Below, piece by piece: positions 6,721 to 13,698 of a stretch of 13,698 nucleotides of DNA. The translations under genes and the position numbers were made by a program. The first letter of the stretch is position 1, and each line of letters opens with the position of its first letter. The notes under the pieces were generated by a model. The model saw only the letters and a program-made list of their open reading frames with translations, ran no database searches and was not told the origin of the DNA. The DNA is from Betaproteobacteria bacterium (GTDB lineage: Bacteria; Pseudomonadota; Gammaproteobacteria; Burkholderiales; Gallionellaceae): NCBI GenBank assembly GCA_028871775.1, contig JAGWMH010000023.1:1-13698 (forward strand), in the 5' to 3' direction.

Positions 6721-7140
6721 ATGGAAACCACCTTGCGCATAACTTCGGCTCGTGCCGGAAGCGACTTTGTTTCCAGGATCGAAAAGATTAGCGGCCAGAA
6801 GCTGCTGGCCTGCTACCAGTGCGGCAAATGTTCTGCCGGTTGTCCGATGGCGGCCCACATGGATGTGCTGCCCAACCAGATCATCCGCATGGCCCAGCTG
6901 GGCATGAAGGAACAGTTGCTGGCAGCGCGCTCCATCTGGATGTGTGTCTCCTGCCTGACCTGCAATTCGCGTTGCCCGAAGGACATAAAAATCGCCGAGG
7001 TCATCGAAGCGCTGCGCAAGGCGGCGCTGGGCGGCGGCGAGCGCAACGACCATCTGCATATCATGGAATTGCCTTCCGAGGCGCGCAGTGTATTGCCGCC
7101 GATCGCCACCATCAGCGCCATGCGCAAACTGACCTCCTGA
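6721..7140 (+). CDS. hdrC: Heterodisulfide reductase subunit C-like protein
   Basis: The product is 139 residues with two complete CxxCxxCxxxCP motifs (Cys31/34/37/41 and Cys75/78/81/85), each binding a [4Fe-4S] cluster in HdrC. In HdrABC complexes HdrC passes electrons from HdrA to the active-site subunit HdrB, whose gene follows here. It lacks the [2Fe-2S] domain of the operon's first gene product, so the operon encodes two related dicluster proteins. The Met-Gly-Gln-rich central region (about 50-70) is the linker usual between the clusters. The ATG immediately follows the previous stop, with GGGAAG 6 bases upstream, which suggests coupled translation. Confidence 0.85.
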   Translation: METTLRITSARAGSDFVSRIEKISGQKLLACYQCGKCSAGCPMAAHMDVLPNQIIRMAQLGMKEQLLAARSIWMCVSCLTCNSRCPKDIKIAEVIEALRKAALGGGERNDHLHIMELPSEARSVLPPIATISAMRKLTS

Positions 7141-7153
7141 TGGGATGCCCCTG

Positions 7154-8071
7154 ATGGAAAATGAGAACAAACCGATGAAGCTTGCTTATTACCCCGGCTG
7201 CACACTGAAAAACCAGGCGACCAACTTCGATGTTTCCACGGTTTCATCGATGGCAAAACTGGATGTGGAGGTCGAGGAACTGGATCGCTGGAATTGCTGC
7301 GGCACGGTGCATGCACTGAACTCCGACAACGTCATGAACCGGGTGGCGCCGATCACCAACATGATTCGCGTCAAGGAAGCTCAGGCCAGAACAGAAGGCA
7401 TGGCCAGCGAATTCATGACTTCCTGCGCGATGTGTTACAACACGCTCAAGCGTGCCAACATCGACGTGAAGAAGCGTGCCGACGCGCTGGAAACCATCAA
7501 CGACTTCCTCTCCCTCGAAACAACCAAATACGAGGGCGACGTTGACGTCCTTCACCTGCTCGAGTACCTGCGCGACCGTGTCGGCTTCGACAAGCTGGCC
7601 GAGAGAGTGACAAAACCGCTCAAGGGCTTGCGCGTGGCCTGCTACTACGGTTGTCTGCTGGTGCGCCCGAAAGAGGTCGCCTTCGACGATGTCGAGAACC
7701 CGATGATCATGGAAAATCTGGTTCGCGCCCTCGGCGCCACACCCGTGGATTTTTCGCACAAGACCGAGTGCTGCGGCGCCTACCAGACGGTTGACAAGCC
7801 GGATGTCATCGCCGAACGCACCGACAAGATCATGGGCTCGGCGCATGAGGAACAGGCCGACCTGGTGGTGGTGAGCTGCCCGCTGTGCGCCTTCAACCTT
7901 GACTTCCGGCAGGATGACGCAAAGCGCCTCAACCCGGACTTCCACAATATGCCGGTGCTCTACTTCACCCAGTTGATGGCGCTGGCGTTCGGTTGCGACG
8001 AGTCCGCACTGCGTTTCGATCTGCAGCATATCGACCCGCTGCCAGTCTTGGCGGCTCGCGGCCTGGGCTAA
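7154..8071 (+). CDS. hdrB: Heterodisulfide reductase subunit B-like protein
   Basis: The product is about 305 residues with both cysteine-rich CCG domains of HdrB: Cys16, Cys48-Cys49, Cys91-x-x-Cys94, then Cys163, Cys167, Cys206-Cys207 and Cys242-x-x-Cys245. In methanogen HdrB these hold the non-cubane [4Fe-4S] clusters that reduce the CoM-S-S-CoB disulfide. All core cysteines are kept, so an active site for a disulfide or other two-electron acceptor is likely, but the substrate here is unknown. It could instead be the relay from HdrC to the fumarate-reductase-like pair, as HdrB-like sequence is fused in methanogen TfrB. In-frame starts also exist at 7145 and 7175; I chose 7154 for its spacing from GATGGG, but 7175, which gives MKLAYYPGC, is also plausible. 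Confidence 0.85.
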   Translation: MENENKPMKLAYYPGCTLKNQATNFDVSTVSSMAKLDVEVEELDRWNCCGTVHALNSDNVMNRVAPITNMIRVKEAQARTEGMASEFMTSCAMCYNTLKRANIDVKKRADALETINDFLSLETTKYEGDVDVLHLLEYLRDRVGFDKLAERVTKPLKGLRVACYYGCLLVRPKEVAFDDVENPMIMENLVRALGATPVDFSHKTECCGAYQTVDKPDVIAERTDKIMGSAHEEQADLVVVSCPLCAFNLDFRQDDAKRLNPDFHNMPVLYFTQLMALAFGCDESALRFDLQHIDPLPVLAARGLG

Positions 8072-8081
8072 GGAGGAAGGC

Positions 8082-8345
8082 ATGTATTTCAACGACCTCA
8101 AACAGATTCGCGGCAAAGTCTACATCAGCAATGACTGGTGCAAGGGATGCGGTTTCTGCGTGCAGTTTTGCCCCAAAGGGGTGCTGGACATGTCTCCCGA
8201 ATACAACGCCAAGGGTTACCACCCGCCCTATGTGAAAAACCCCGATGCCTGCCACGATTGCATGTTTTGCCAGATGATCTGCCCGGAGTTTTCCATCTAC
8301 GTGAAAATGGAAGAAGTCACCAATAAAGGAGAAACGAATAAGTGA
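8082..8345 (+). CDS. korD: 2x[4Fe-4S] ferredoxin subunit of 2-oxoacid:ferredoxin oxidoreductase
   Basis: The product is 87 residues with two CxxCxxCxxxCP motifs (Cys20/23/26/30 and Cys57/60/63/67), the classical bacterial dicluster ferredoxin arrangement. It lies directly before the alpha subunit, as the delta (ferredoxin) subunit does in four-subunit oxidoreductases. It would take or give low-potential electrons at the thiamine enzyme and may exchange them with HdrA. It has one of the strongest ribosome binding sites of the operon (AAGGAGG, about 8072-8078). The stop overlaps the next start by four bases (GTGA). A free ferredoxin is possible, but the position favours KorD. Confidence 0.87.
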   Translation: MYFNDLKQIRGKVYISNDWCKGCGFCVQFCPKGVLDMSPEYNAKGYHPPYVKNPDACHDCMFCQMICPEFSIYVKMEEVTNKGETNK

Positions 8346-9505
8346 AGACTGTCACCGCTGATCCCAAAGGGGTCGACTCCGGCCCGCATTTCATGGATGG
8401 CGACCACGCGCTCGCCGAAGGCGCCTTGGCTGCCGGCTGCCGGTTCTTTGCCGGCTATCCCATTACCCCTTCGACCGAGACCGCCGAGCGCTTTGCCGAG
8501 CGTGCACCGGAAGTCGGGGCGATGTTCATCCAGATGGAAGACGAACTCGCCTCCATCGCTGCCCTGATCGGTGGCGCATGGGGTGGGCAGAAATGCATGA
8601 CCGTGACCTGCGGCCCCGGCTTTTCCCTGATGACAGAAAATCTCGGCCTGGCTTGCATGACCGAAACTCCGATGGTGATCGCCAACGTACAGCGCGGCGG
8701 ACCGTCAACCGGCCTGCCCACGCTGACCGCTCAGCAGGACATGATGCAGGCGCGCTATGGCCCGCATGGCGACAACATGATCATCGCCCTGTGCCCGGAC
8801 AGCCCGCAGGAATGTTTTGATCTGACCGTCGAAGCCTTCAACCTGTCGGAATTCTACCGCGTGCCGGTTATCATCCTGACCGACGAGACCGTCGGCCACA
8901 TGCACGAGAAGGTAGTCATTCCGCCCGCTGACCAGATCAAGGTGGTACCGCGCAACAACTATAACGGCCCCAAAGAGGACTGCCGCCCCTACAAGTTTGA
9001 CAGCCAGGGCGGACACCCGATGGTGCGTGCGGGTGACGGATACAACTTTCACATTACCGGCCTGACTCACAACGAGAAGGGTTATCCAGCGATGACTGCC
9101 GAGCAGAGCAAGGTCGTCGTAACCCACCTGATGGAAAAGATCAACGGCAATGCCGACAAGATTATCCGCCTCGACGAGGATCAGATCGATGGCGCCGATG
9201 TGGTAGTGGTGTCGTATGGCATCACTTCCCGGATCGCCGTCAAGGCCATCCAGGATGCGCGCAAGGAAGGTATCAAGGTCGGTTCGCTGCGCCTGATCAC
9301 CATCTGGCCGTTCTGCGAGAAGCGCATCCGCGAACTGGCTCCCAAGGTGAAGGCATTCGTGGTGCCCGAGATCAACTACGGCCAGATGGTCAAGGAAGTG
9401 GAGCGTTGTGCAGGCGGTCGCAAGGTAATCAGCGTGAATCACTGCGGTGGCGCGGTGCACGACCCGCAGGTAATCCTGGACGCCATCAGAAAGGCAATCC
9501 AATGA
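8342..9505 (+). CDS. korA: 2-oxoacid:ferredoxin oxidoreductase alpha subunit, probably 2-oxoglutarate
   Basis: The product is 387 residues, with the alpha-subunit family motifs GYPITPSTE (from residue 38), TCGPGFSLMTEN and QRGGPSTGLPT (Arg118-Gly124). The alpha chain supplies the pyrimidine domain and binds the 2-oxoacid/CoA side of the thiamine enzyme. The complex interconverts 2-oxoglutarate + CoA with succinyl-CoA + CO2 + reduced ferredoxin. The start is GTG at 8342, overlapping the korD stop, with AAAGGAGA (8325-8332) upstream; the next gene starts in an ATGA overlap. Substrate specificity cannot be read from sequence: the branched-chain VorB type is closely related. The neighbouring fumarate reductase genes favour 2-oxoglutarate. 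Cytoplasmic. Confidence 0.88.
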   Translation: MKTVTADPKGVDSGPHFMDGDHALAEGALAAGCRFFAGYPITPSTETAERFAERAPEVGAMFIQMEDELASIAALIGGAWGGQKCMTVTCGPGFSLMTENLGLACMTETPMVIANVQRGGPSTGLPTLTAQQDMMQARYGPHGDNMIIALCPDSPQECFDLTVEAFNLSEFYRVPVIILTDETVGHMHEKVVIPPADQIKVVPRNNYNGPKEDCRPYKFDSQGGHPMVRAGDGYNFHITGLTHNEKGYPAMTAEQSKVVVTHLMEKINGNADKIIRLDEDQIDGADVVVVSYGITSRIAVKAIQDARKEGIKVGSLRLITIWPFCEKRIRELAPKVKAFVVPEINYGQMVKEVERCAGGRKVISVNHCGGAVHDPQVILDAIRKAIQ

Positions 9506-10683
9506 GTACTGAAATCGGAAAATTCAAGGCAGGCAGCCCTATGGCCGACACACTGCGCATGGACCGGATGCCGCATATCTGGTGTCCCGGCTGCGGCATC
9601 GGCTCCGAGGTAAACTCCTTTGCAGATGCCGTCAAGCGCAGCGGTATCGACCCCAAGAAGCTGGTCGTGGTGTCGGGCATCGGTTGCACCGGGCGTGTTG
9701 CGGGCTATGTCAATTTTGACTCGATCCACACCACGCATGGCCGGGCCATTCCCGTGGCCACCGGCGTCAAGCTGGCCAACCCGGAACTGACGGTGGTGGT
9801 GTTCAGCGGCGAGGGCGACCTGGCCGGGATCGGCGGCAACCATCTGATCCATGCCGCACGGCGCAACATGGATCTGGTGGTCATCTGCAACAACAACTTC
9901 ACCTATGGCATGACCGGCGGCCAGGTAACGCCGACCACCCCCGGTGGGGCCTCTGCCTCGACTACGCCTTACGGCAATTACGAATATCCGTTCAGCCTGC
10001 CTTTCCTGGCCGATGCCGCAGGTGCCACCTACATCGCACGCTGGACCTCGATGCATTCGCGCAACGTCACCCAGTCGATCGAGGAAGCGCTGTTGCGCAA
10101 GGGCTTCTCTTTCATCGAGATCATCTCGCCCTGTCCGACGCTCTACCTGCGCCGCAACCGCCTCGGCGATGGCGTCGACCAGCTGCAGAACTACCAGGAC
10201 AACTCGATACTCAAGCATGGTGCCGACACCCGCGAGACGGCCATCGACTACCAGGGCAAGATCGTCATCGGCAAGTTCGTCGAAAAGAACAAGCCTACTT
10301 ATCTCGAAGCCTCCGACAAGTGCAGCATCAAGCTGGTAGGGGACGATTATCAGCTTTATGGCAAGACCATTCCCGAACGTGAGGCCGAGGAAAAAGCCGA
10401 GAAGGAGAGGATCGCCGCTCGCCGGGCCGCGATGGCAGCAGCGGAAGCGCAGGAACAGGCAGTAGCCGCAAAACCACGAAAAACCTCTGCGCCTGCGGCA
10501 AAAAAGGCGGCTGCCGCACCGAGAGCAGCGAAGAAGGCTGCGACGAAAGCCAAGGCCAAGCCCGCCGTTAAAAAGGCTCCGGCCAAGAAGGCAGCGCCCA
10601 AGGCTCCGGCCAAGGCAGCAAAAAAGGCTGCACCCAAGGCAACCGCCAAGACCAAGGCCGCGCCTAAAAAGACCCGCAAGTAG
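9502..10683 (+). CDS. korB: 2-oxoacid:ferredoxin oxidoreductase beta subunit with histone-H1-like tail
   Basis: The product is 393 residues. The catalytic core is residues 1 to about 290: WCPGCG (Cys28, Cys31), GIGCTGR (Cys62) and SPCPT (Cys211) match the four-Cys [4Fe-4S] site of archaeal beta subunits. GEGDLAGIGGNH plus NNNFTYG form the thiamine diphosphate/Mg site. The usual GDG appears as GEG (Glu104 for Asp). About 104 extra residues follow: a charged Glu/Arg helix (about 294-322), then a Lys/Ala/Pro-rich run of PAKKA-type repeats to the end, like the tails of histone H1-like bacterial proteins or PhaF/AlgP. Typical beta subunits stop where this tail begins. The ATG at 9502 overlaps the korA stop; an upstream in-frame extension into korA is not needed. 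Role of the tail unknown. Confidence 0.88.
   Translation: MSTEIGKFKAGSPMADTLRMDRMPHIWCPGCGIGSEVNSFADAVKRSGIDPKKLVVVSGIGCTGRVAGYVNFDSIHTTHGRAIPVATGVKLANPELTVVVFSGEGDLAGIGGNHLIHAARRNMDLVVICNNNFTYGMTGGQVTPTTPGGASASTTPYGNYEYPFSLPFLADAAGATYIARWTSMHSRNVTQSIEEALLRKGFSFIEIISPCPTLYLRRNRLGDGVDQLQNYQDNSILKHGADTRETAIDYQGKIVIGKFVEKNKPTYLEASDKCSIKLVGDDYQLYGKTIPEREAEEKAEKERIAARRAAMAAAEAQEQAVAAKPRKTSAPAAKKAAAAPRAAKKAATKAKAKPAVKKAPAKKAAPKAPAKAAKKAAPKATAKTKAAPKKTRK
10471..10680 (+). repeat. Low-complexity Lys/Ala/Pro-coding repeats in the korB 3' end
   Basis: The stretch is built of degenerate GCC/AAG/CCG codons encoding PAKKA-like units. AAGGCTCCGGCCAAG occurs identically at 10573-10587 and 10600-10614, and shorter AAAAAGGC / AAGGCAGC units recur. 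Such sequence is prone to slippage and unequal exchange, so tail length may vary between strains while the frame stays intact. Confidence 0.75.
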
Positions 10684-10694
10684 GAATCGAGCGC

Positions 10695-11264
10695 ATGAGC
10701 ACACAAGAAATCAGGTTTTCAGGGTTCGGCGGCCAAGGCATCATTCGCTGCGCCCTGATTACGGGCAAGGCGCTGGCCCTGTACGACGACAAGTTCGCCA
10801 CCATGACCCAGGCCTTCGGGCCTGAGGCGCGCGGCAGCGCCTGTGCCGCGCAGCTCGTGGTTTCCGACGAGCGTGTCCTGTATCCCTATATCACACACCC
10901 GGGAATTCTCATGGCGCTGTCCCAGGAGGCTTACGACAAGTATTACAGCGAGCTGCCCAAGGGGGGAACGCTGATCGTCGAGCAGGAACTGGTGAAGCTG
11001 CGCAGCGACCATCCTGATCTCAGATTGATGCGGGTGCCGGCGACCCGCTATGCCGAAGAACTGGGCAACCGCCTGTTCACCAATCTCGTGGCGCTCGGCT
11101 TTTTTACTGCGGTCACCAACGTGGTCACCGCCGATGCCATGAAGAAGGCTCTGCCCGGCCTGGTTCCCGAACGTTTCCTGAAGATCAACATCAAGGCATT
11201 CGACAAGGGCTATGAGCACGGCATTCAGATGATGAACCAGAAGACCGGCGGAGCAGTGTCATGA
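10695..11264 (+). CDS. korC: 2-oxoacid:ferredoxin oxidoreductase gamma subunit
   Basis: The product is 189 residues, the usual gamma-subunit size. It begins with the family signature GFGGQGI (residues 10-16) and carries the AFGPEARGS loop at 40-48, in the place of the common SYGPEARGG. The gamma chain binds CoA and completes the KorDABC enzyme; D, A, B and C are all present here in that order. AGGA lies 9 bases before the ATG. The stop overlaps the hdrA start by four bases (ATGA at 11261-11264), so the thiamine enzyme and the Hdr electron hub are translationally coupled, which supports a joint function. Confidence 0.9.
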   Translation: MSTQEIRFSGFGGQGIIRCALITGKALALYDDKFATMTQAFGPEARGSACAAQLVVSDERVLYPYITHPGILMALSQEAYDKYYSELPKGGTLIVEQELVKLRSDHPDLRLMRVPATRYAEELGNRLFTNLVALGFFTAVTNVVTADAMKKALPGLVPERFLKINIKAFDKGYEHGIQMMNQKTGGAVS

Positions 11265-13213
11265 CGAAGAAACGCACCGGCGTATTTGTCTGCCATTGCG
11301 GCACCAACATCGCCGCCACCGTCGATGTGGCGAAAGTAGCCAAGGAGATGGCCGGCGAAGATACCGTTGCCTATACCCAGGAATACGTCTACATGTGCTC
11401 GGAGCCGGGACAGGAGTCGGTAGTCCAGGCGATCAAGGACAACAAGCTGGACAGCGTCGTTGTCACCTGCTGTTCGCCGAATCTGCATGAAAAGACTTTC
11501 CGCGACAATGCCCAGCGCGCCGGCATCAATAACTTCACCTGCGAGATCGCCAATATCCGCGAGCAGTGCAGCTGGGTTCACAATGACAAGGCCAAGGGAA
11601 CCGAGAAGGCGATCAAGATTTCGCGCGGCGTCGTGCGCCGGGTTAACCGCAACAAGCCCCTGGACACCATCGCCGTCAACGTCACGCGGCGGGCAATGGT
11701 GATAGGCGGCGGCGTCGCCGGTATCCAGGCCGCACTCGACATTGCCAACGCCGGGGTGGAGGTGGTGCTGGTCGAGAAACAGGCCACCATCGGCGGCCGC
11801 ATGCTCCAGCTCTCCGAGACCTTTCCCACGCTGGACTGTTCGCAGTGCGTTCTGTCGCCCAAGATGGTCGAGATAAAGCGCCACCCGAAGATCAAGCTGA
11901 TGACCTACAGCGAAGTGCAGGAGGTCAGCGGATCCGTGGGCAACTTCCAGGTCAAGGTCCTCAAGAAACCCACTTATGTGGATCCCGACAAATGCAAGAT
12001 CTGCGACCACTGCACCGAGGTTTGCCCGGTAGTGGTGCCGAACGAATATGAACTCAATCTGACCGCCCGGCGCGCCATCTATATCCCTTATGCACAGGCC
12101 ATTCCGGCCAGCTTCACGCTCGACGAGAGCGCATGTCTGGGCTTGAACCCCATCGTCTGCGGCAAGTGCAAGGATGTCTGCGAGGCCGGTGCCATCAATT
12201 ACGACATGCGGCCCGAGACGGTGACCGAGGATGTGGGCGCCATCGTGGTGGCGACCGGTTTCGATCTCTACGGCCAGGAGAAATTGGGCGAGCTCGGCGG
12301 CGGCAAGATCGAGGATGTGCTGGACGGCCTTCAGTTCGAGAGGCTGATTTCGGCCTCGGGCGCGACCAAGGGTCATATACTCCGGCCGTCCGACCACAAA
12401 GAGCCGAAAGAGGTGGTCTTCATCCAGTGCGCAGGATCGCGCGACCCGGCGAAGCATTGCGCCTATTGCTCCAAGATCTGCTGCATGTACACCGCCAAGC
12501 ACGCACGCCTCTACAAGAAGCATGTTCCGGACGGACGCGCCTACGTTTTTTACATCGACATCCGCTCCGGCGGCAAGGGCTACGAGGAGTTCGTGCAGCG
12601 CACCATGGAGGACGACGACACCCTCTATCTGCGCGGCCGCGTCTCCAAGCTCTACCGGCACAACGGCAAGATCCGCGTACTCGGCACCGACACCCTGACC
12701 GGGCAGAACGTGGAGATCGATGCTGACATGGTGGTGCTGGCGCTGGCCATGACGCCATCGAAGGGCACCGCAGATATCGCCAAGACCCTCAAGATCGGCC
12801 GCGACAAGGATGGCTTTCTGGCTGAGGCACATCCCAAGCTGCGGCCGGTCGAGAGCGTTACCGGCGGCATCTACCTGGCGGGTGCCGCGCAGGCCCCCAA
12901 GGACATCCCGGAGACTGTCGCCCAGGCCGGCGCGGCGGCTTCCAAAGTGATCGCGCTGCTGTCGCAGACTACCCTCAGCCGCTCGCCGCTGATCGCCAAG
13001 GTGCGCCGTTCCCATTGCACCGGCTGCGGGATGTGCGTTGAGGCCTGCCCCTTCATTGCGATCCGGCTGGAAGATGGAAAAGCTGTGGTGAACGAGGCGC
13101 TGTGCGAAGGCTGTGGCAGCTGCTCGGCTACCTGCCTGCGCGCCGCCATCGATGTCAAGAATATTACGCAGCTGCAGATCTACGAAATGATCGAAGCGAG
13201 CCTGGCATTGTGA
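11261..13213 (+). CDS. hdrA: Heterodisulfide reductase subunit A-like FAD/Fe-S protein
   Basis: The product is 650 residues, full length for HdrA. The layout is: N-terminal Cys-rich domain (CHCG at 11-14, CC near 70); FAD Rossmann motif GGGVAG (149-154); CSQC (193-196); an inserted ferredoxin (Cys245/248/251/255 and Cys292/300/303/307); a second flavin-fold segment with the DIRSGGKGYEEF signature; and a C-terminal ferredoxin (Cys586/589/592/596 and Cys615/618/621/625). HdrA is the flavin-based bifurcating subunit, splitting electron pairs between ferredoxin and HdrBC; its FAD and clusters are all intact here. HdrC and HdrB are encoded upstream and MvhD downstream, giving a full HdrABC-MvhD set interleaved with Kor genes. 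A standalone non-bifurcating HdrA role cannot be excluded. Confidence 0.92.
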   Translation: MTKKRTGVFVCHCGTNIAATVDVAKVAKEMAGEDTVAYTQEYVYMCSEPGQESVVQAIKDNKLDSVVVTCCSPNLHEKTFRDNAQRAGINNFTCEIANIREQCSWVHNDKAKGTEKAIKISRGVVRRVNRNKPLDTIAVNVTRRAMVIGGGVAGIQAALDIANAGVEVVLVEKQATIGGRMLQLSETFPTLDCSQCVLSPKMVEIKRHPKIKLMTYSEVQEVSGSVGNFQVKVLKKPTYVDPDKCKICDHCTEVCPVVVPNEYELNLTARRAIYIPYAQAIPASFTLDESACLGLNPIVCGKCKDVCEAGAINYDMRPETVTEDVGAIVVATGFDLYGQEKLGELGGGKIEDVLDGLQFERLISASGATKGHILRPSDHKEPKEVVFIQCAGSRDPAKHCAYCSKICCMYTAKHARLYKKHVPDGRAYVFYIDIRSGGKGYEEFVQRTMEDDDTLYLRGRVSKLYRHNGKIRVLGTDTLTGQNVEIDADMVVLALAMTPSKGTADIAKTLKIGRDKDGFLAEAHPKLRPVESVTGGIYLAGAAQAPKDIPETVAQAGAAASKVIALLSQTTLSRSPLIAKVRRSHCTGCGMCVEACPFIAIRLEDGKAVVNEALCEGCGSCSATCLRAAIDVKNITQLQIYEMIEASLAL

Positions 13214-13227
13214 AAGAAAGAAAATAG

Positions 13228-13662
13228 ATGTCTGAACAACAAGTTTACGAACCCCGGATCGTCGCCTTCCTGTGCAAGTGGTGCTCGTCGGCGGGCAGTG
13301 ATCTGGCTGGTGTCTCGCGCATCCAGTATCCGCCCAACGCGACGCCGATCACCGTCCCGTGCACGGGCGCCATATCGCCGATGTACATCATGTCGGCCTT
13401 CAACAAGGGGGCGGACGGTGTTCTGGTGTCGGGCTGCCATATCGGCGACTGCCACTACATCGAGGGCAATTATCTGGCGCGGCGCAAGATGAAACTGATC
13501 ATGGAGCTGCTCGAATTCATCGGCGTCGAGCCGAACCGGTTCCGTATGTCCTGGGTGTCGGCCGCCGAGGGCGCCAAGTTTGCCCAGGTCATTACGGACT
13601 TCGTCCATGATCTCCAGCCGCTCGGGCCGCAGAACAAGCTGAAAAGGGCGGAGCACTCATGA
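13228..13662 (+). CDS. mvhD: MvhD-like [2Fe-2S] subunit (FlpD family)
   Basis: The product is 144 residues. Signature elements are CKWCSSAGSD (Cys16, Cys19), Cys45 in PCTGAISP, KGADGVLVSGCH (Cys70) and GDCHY (Cys75), with GNYLARR after. In methanogens MvhD carries a [2Fe-2S] cluster and passes electrons from hydrogenase, or formate dehydrogenase, into HdrA. Family members usually have an Arg and an Asp after the third Cys (CSGRVDP); here it reads CTGAISP, a change near the docking/cluster region. No hydrogenase or formate dehydrogenase gene is visible, so the donor is unknown. The start is 14 bases after hdrA with an A/G-rich but weak ribosome site. The stop overlaps the next start (ATGA). 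Confidence 0.88.
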   Translation: MSEQQVYEPRIVAFLCKWCSSAGSDLAGVSRIQYPPNATPITVPCTGAISPMYIMSAFNKGADGVLVSGCHIGDCHYIEGNYLARRKMKLIMELLEFIGVEPNRFRMSWVSAAEGAKFAQVITDFVHDLQPLGPQNKLKRAEHS

Positions 13663-13698
13663 TCAATATCCAGGACATCCGCGATACCGCAAGGGATA
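13659..13698 (+). CDS. Start of a further operon gene, cut by the window end
   Basis: An ATG overlaps the mvhD stop in the same four-base arrangement seen elsewhere in the operon. It opens a frame of 13 codons (MINIQDIRDTARD) that runs off the window. The position after hdrA-mvhD suggests another electron-transfer subunit, perhaps the one that accepts electrons from the primary donor, but the visible part is too short to assign a family. Confidence 0.6.
   Translation, partial: MINIQDIRDTARD

Noticed and set aside
9406..9501. Longer start for korB inside korA
   Set aside because: The ATG at 9502 overlaps the korA stop as at other junctions and gives the expected family N-terminus; the extra 32 residues are korA read in another frame.
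11837..11848. Selenocysteine or in-frame stop in the HdrA active region
   Set aside because: All expected Cys positions are encoded by TGC or TGT and there is no in-frame TGA in the gene.
11225..13015. 596-codon reverse-strand open frame opposite hdrA
   Set aside because: hdrA has all Fe-S and FAD motifs in the forward frame; the antisense product is a codon-bias shadow.
6721..13213. Sulfur-oxidation sHdr system
   Set aside because: hdrA, hdrB and hdrC are present once each, and no tusA, dsrE or lipoate-binding protein genes of the sHdr locus are visible; the linkage here is to frd-like and kor genes.

Overview
The window looks like the chromosome of a GC-rich betaproteobacterium, most likely of the Nitrosomonadales/Gallionellaceae type. 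That is inferred from the yfgM-bamB-der gene order and the style of the proteins; no 16S or other marker gene is present. The first 3 kb are conserved housekeeping genes: the end of yfgM (Sec-associated TPR protein), bamB (outer-membrane assembly lipoprotein) and der (ribosome-assembly GTPase). All are on the + strand.

Bases 3043-3679 carry no supported gene. They hold a REP/MITE-like inverted-repeat element (3088-3184), about 320 bases of unassigned and possibly decayed sequence, and a clear sigma70-type promoter (TTGTCA-N16-TATAAT, 3531-3558). One perfect dyad lies just upstream of the -35 and another begins directly after the -10. A leader of about 115 nt with a further hairpin follows. 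In many betaproteobacteria hfq follows der, so this gap looks like the boundary of an inserted block.

From 3680 to the right edge runs one tightly packed + strand operon, with several four-base ATGA/GTGA overlaps and no internal terminator seen. In order it encodes: a soluble iron-sulfur protein with one [2Fe-2S] and two [4Fe-4S] motifs; a fumarate-reductase-family flavoprotein; a ferritin-like protein; HdrC; HdrB; a 2x[4Fe-4S] ferredoxin (KorD); the 2-oxoacid:ferredoxin oxidoreductase subunits KorA, KorB (with a histone-H1-like Lys/Ala tail) and KorC; HdrA; MvhD; and the first 13 codons of one more gene.

My reading is that these proteins form a soluble electron-bifurcating or confurcating system. 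It would join fumarate/succinate chemistry (FrdA-like), a complete HdrABC-MvhD flavin electron hub, and ferredoxin-dependent 2-oxoglutarate synthase. Fumarate reduction and succinyl-CoA carboxylation are neighbouring steps of the reductive TCA arm. Each needs one two-electron input, one at high potential and one at ferredoxin potential, which is what a bifurcating HdrA could supply 1:1. The families are identified from visible motifs; the coupling is inference. No hydrogenase, formate dehydrogenase, NAD(P)H-binding subunit, succinyl-CoA synthetase or membrane anchor is visible, so the electron donor is unknown.
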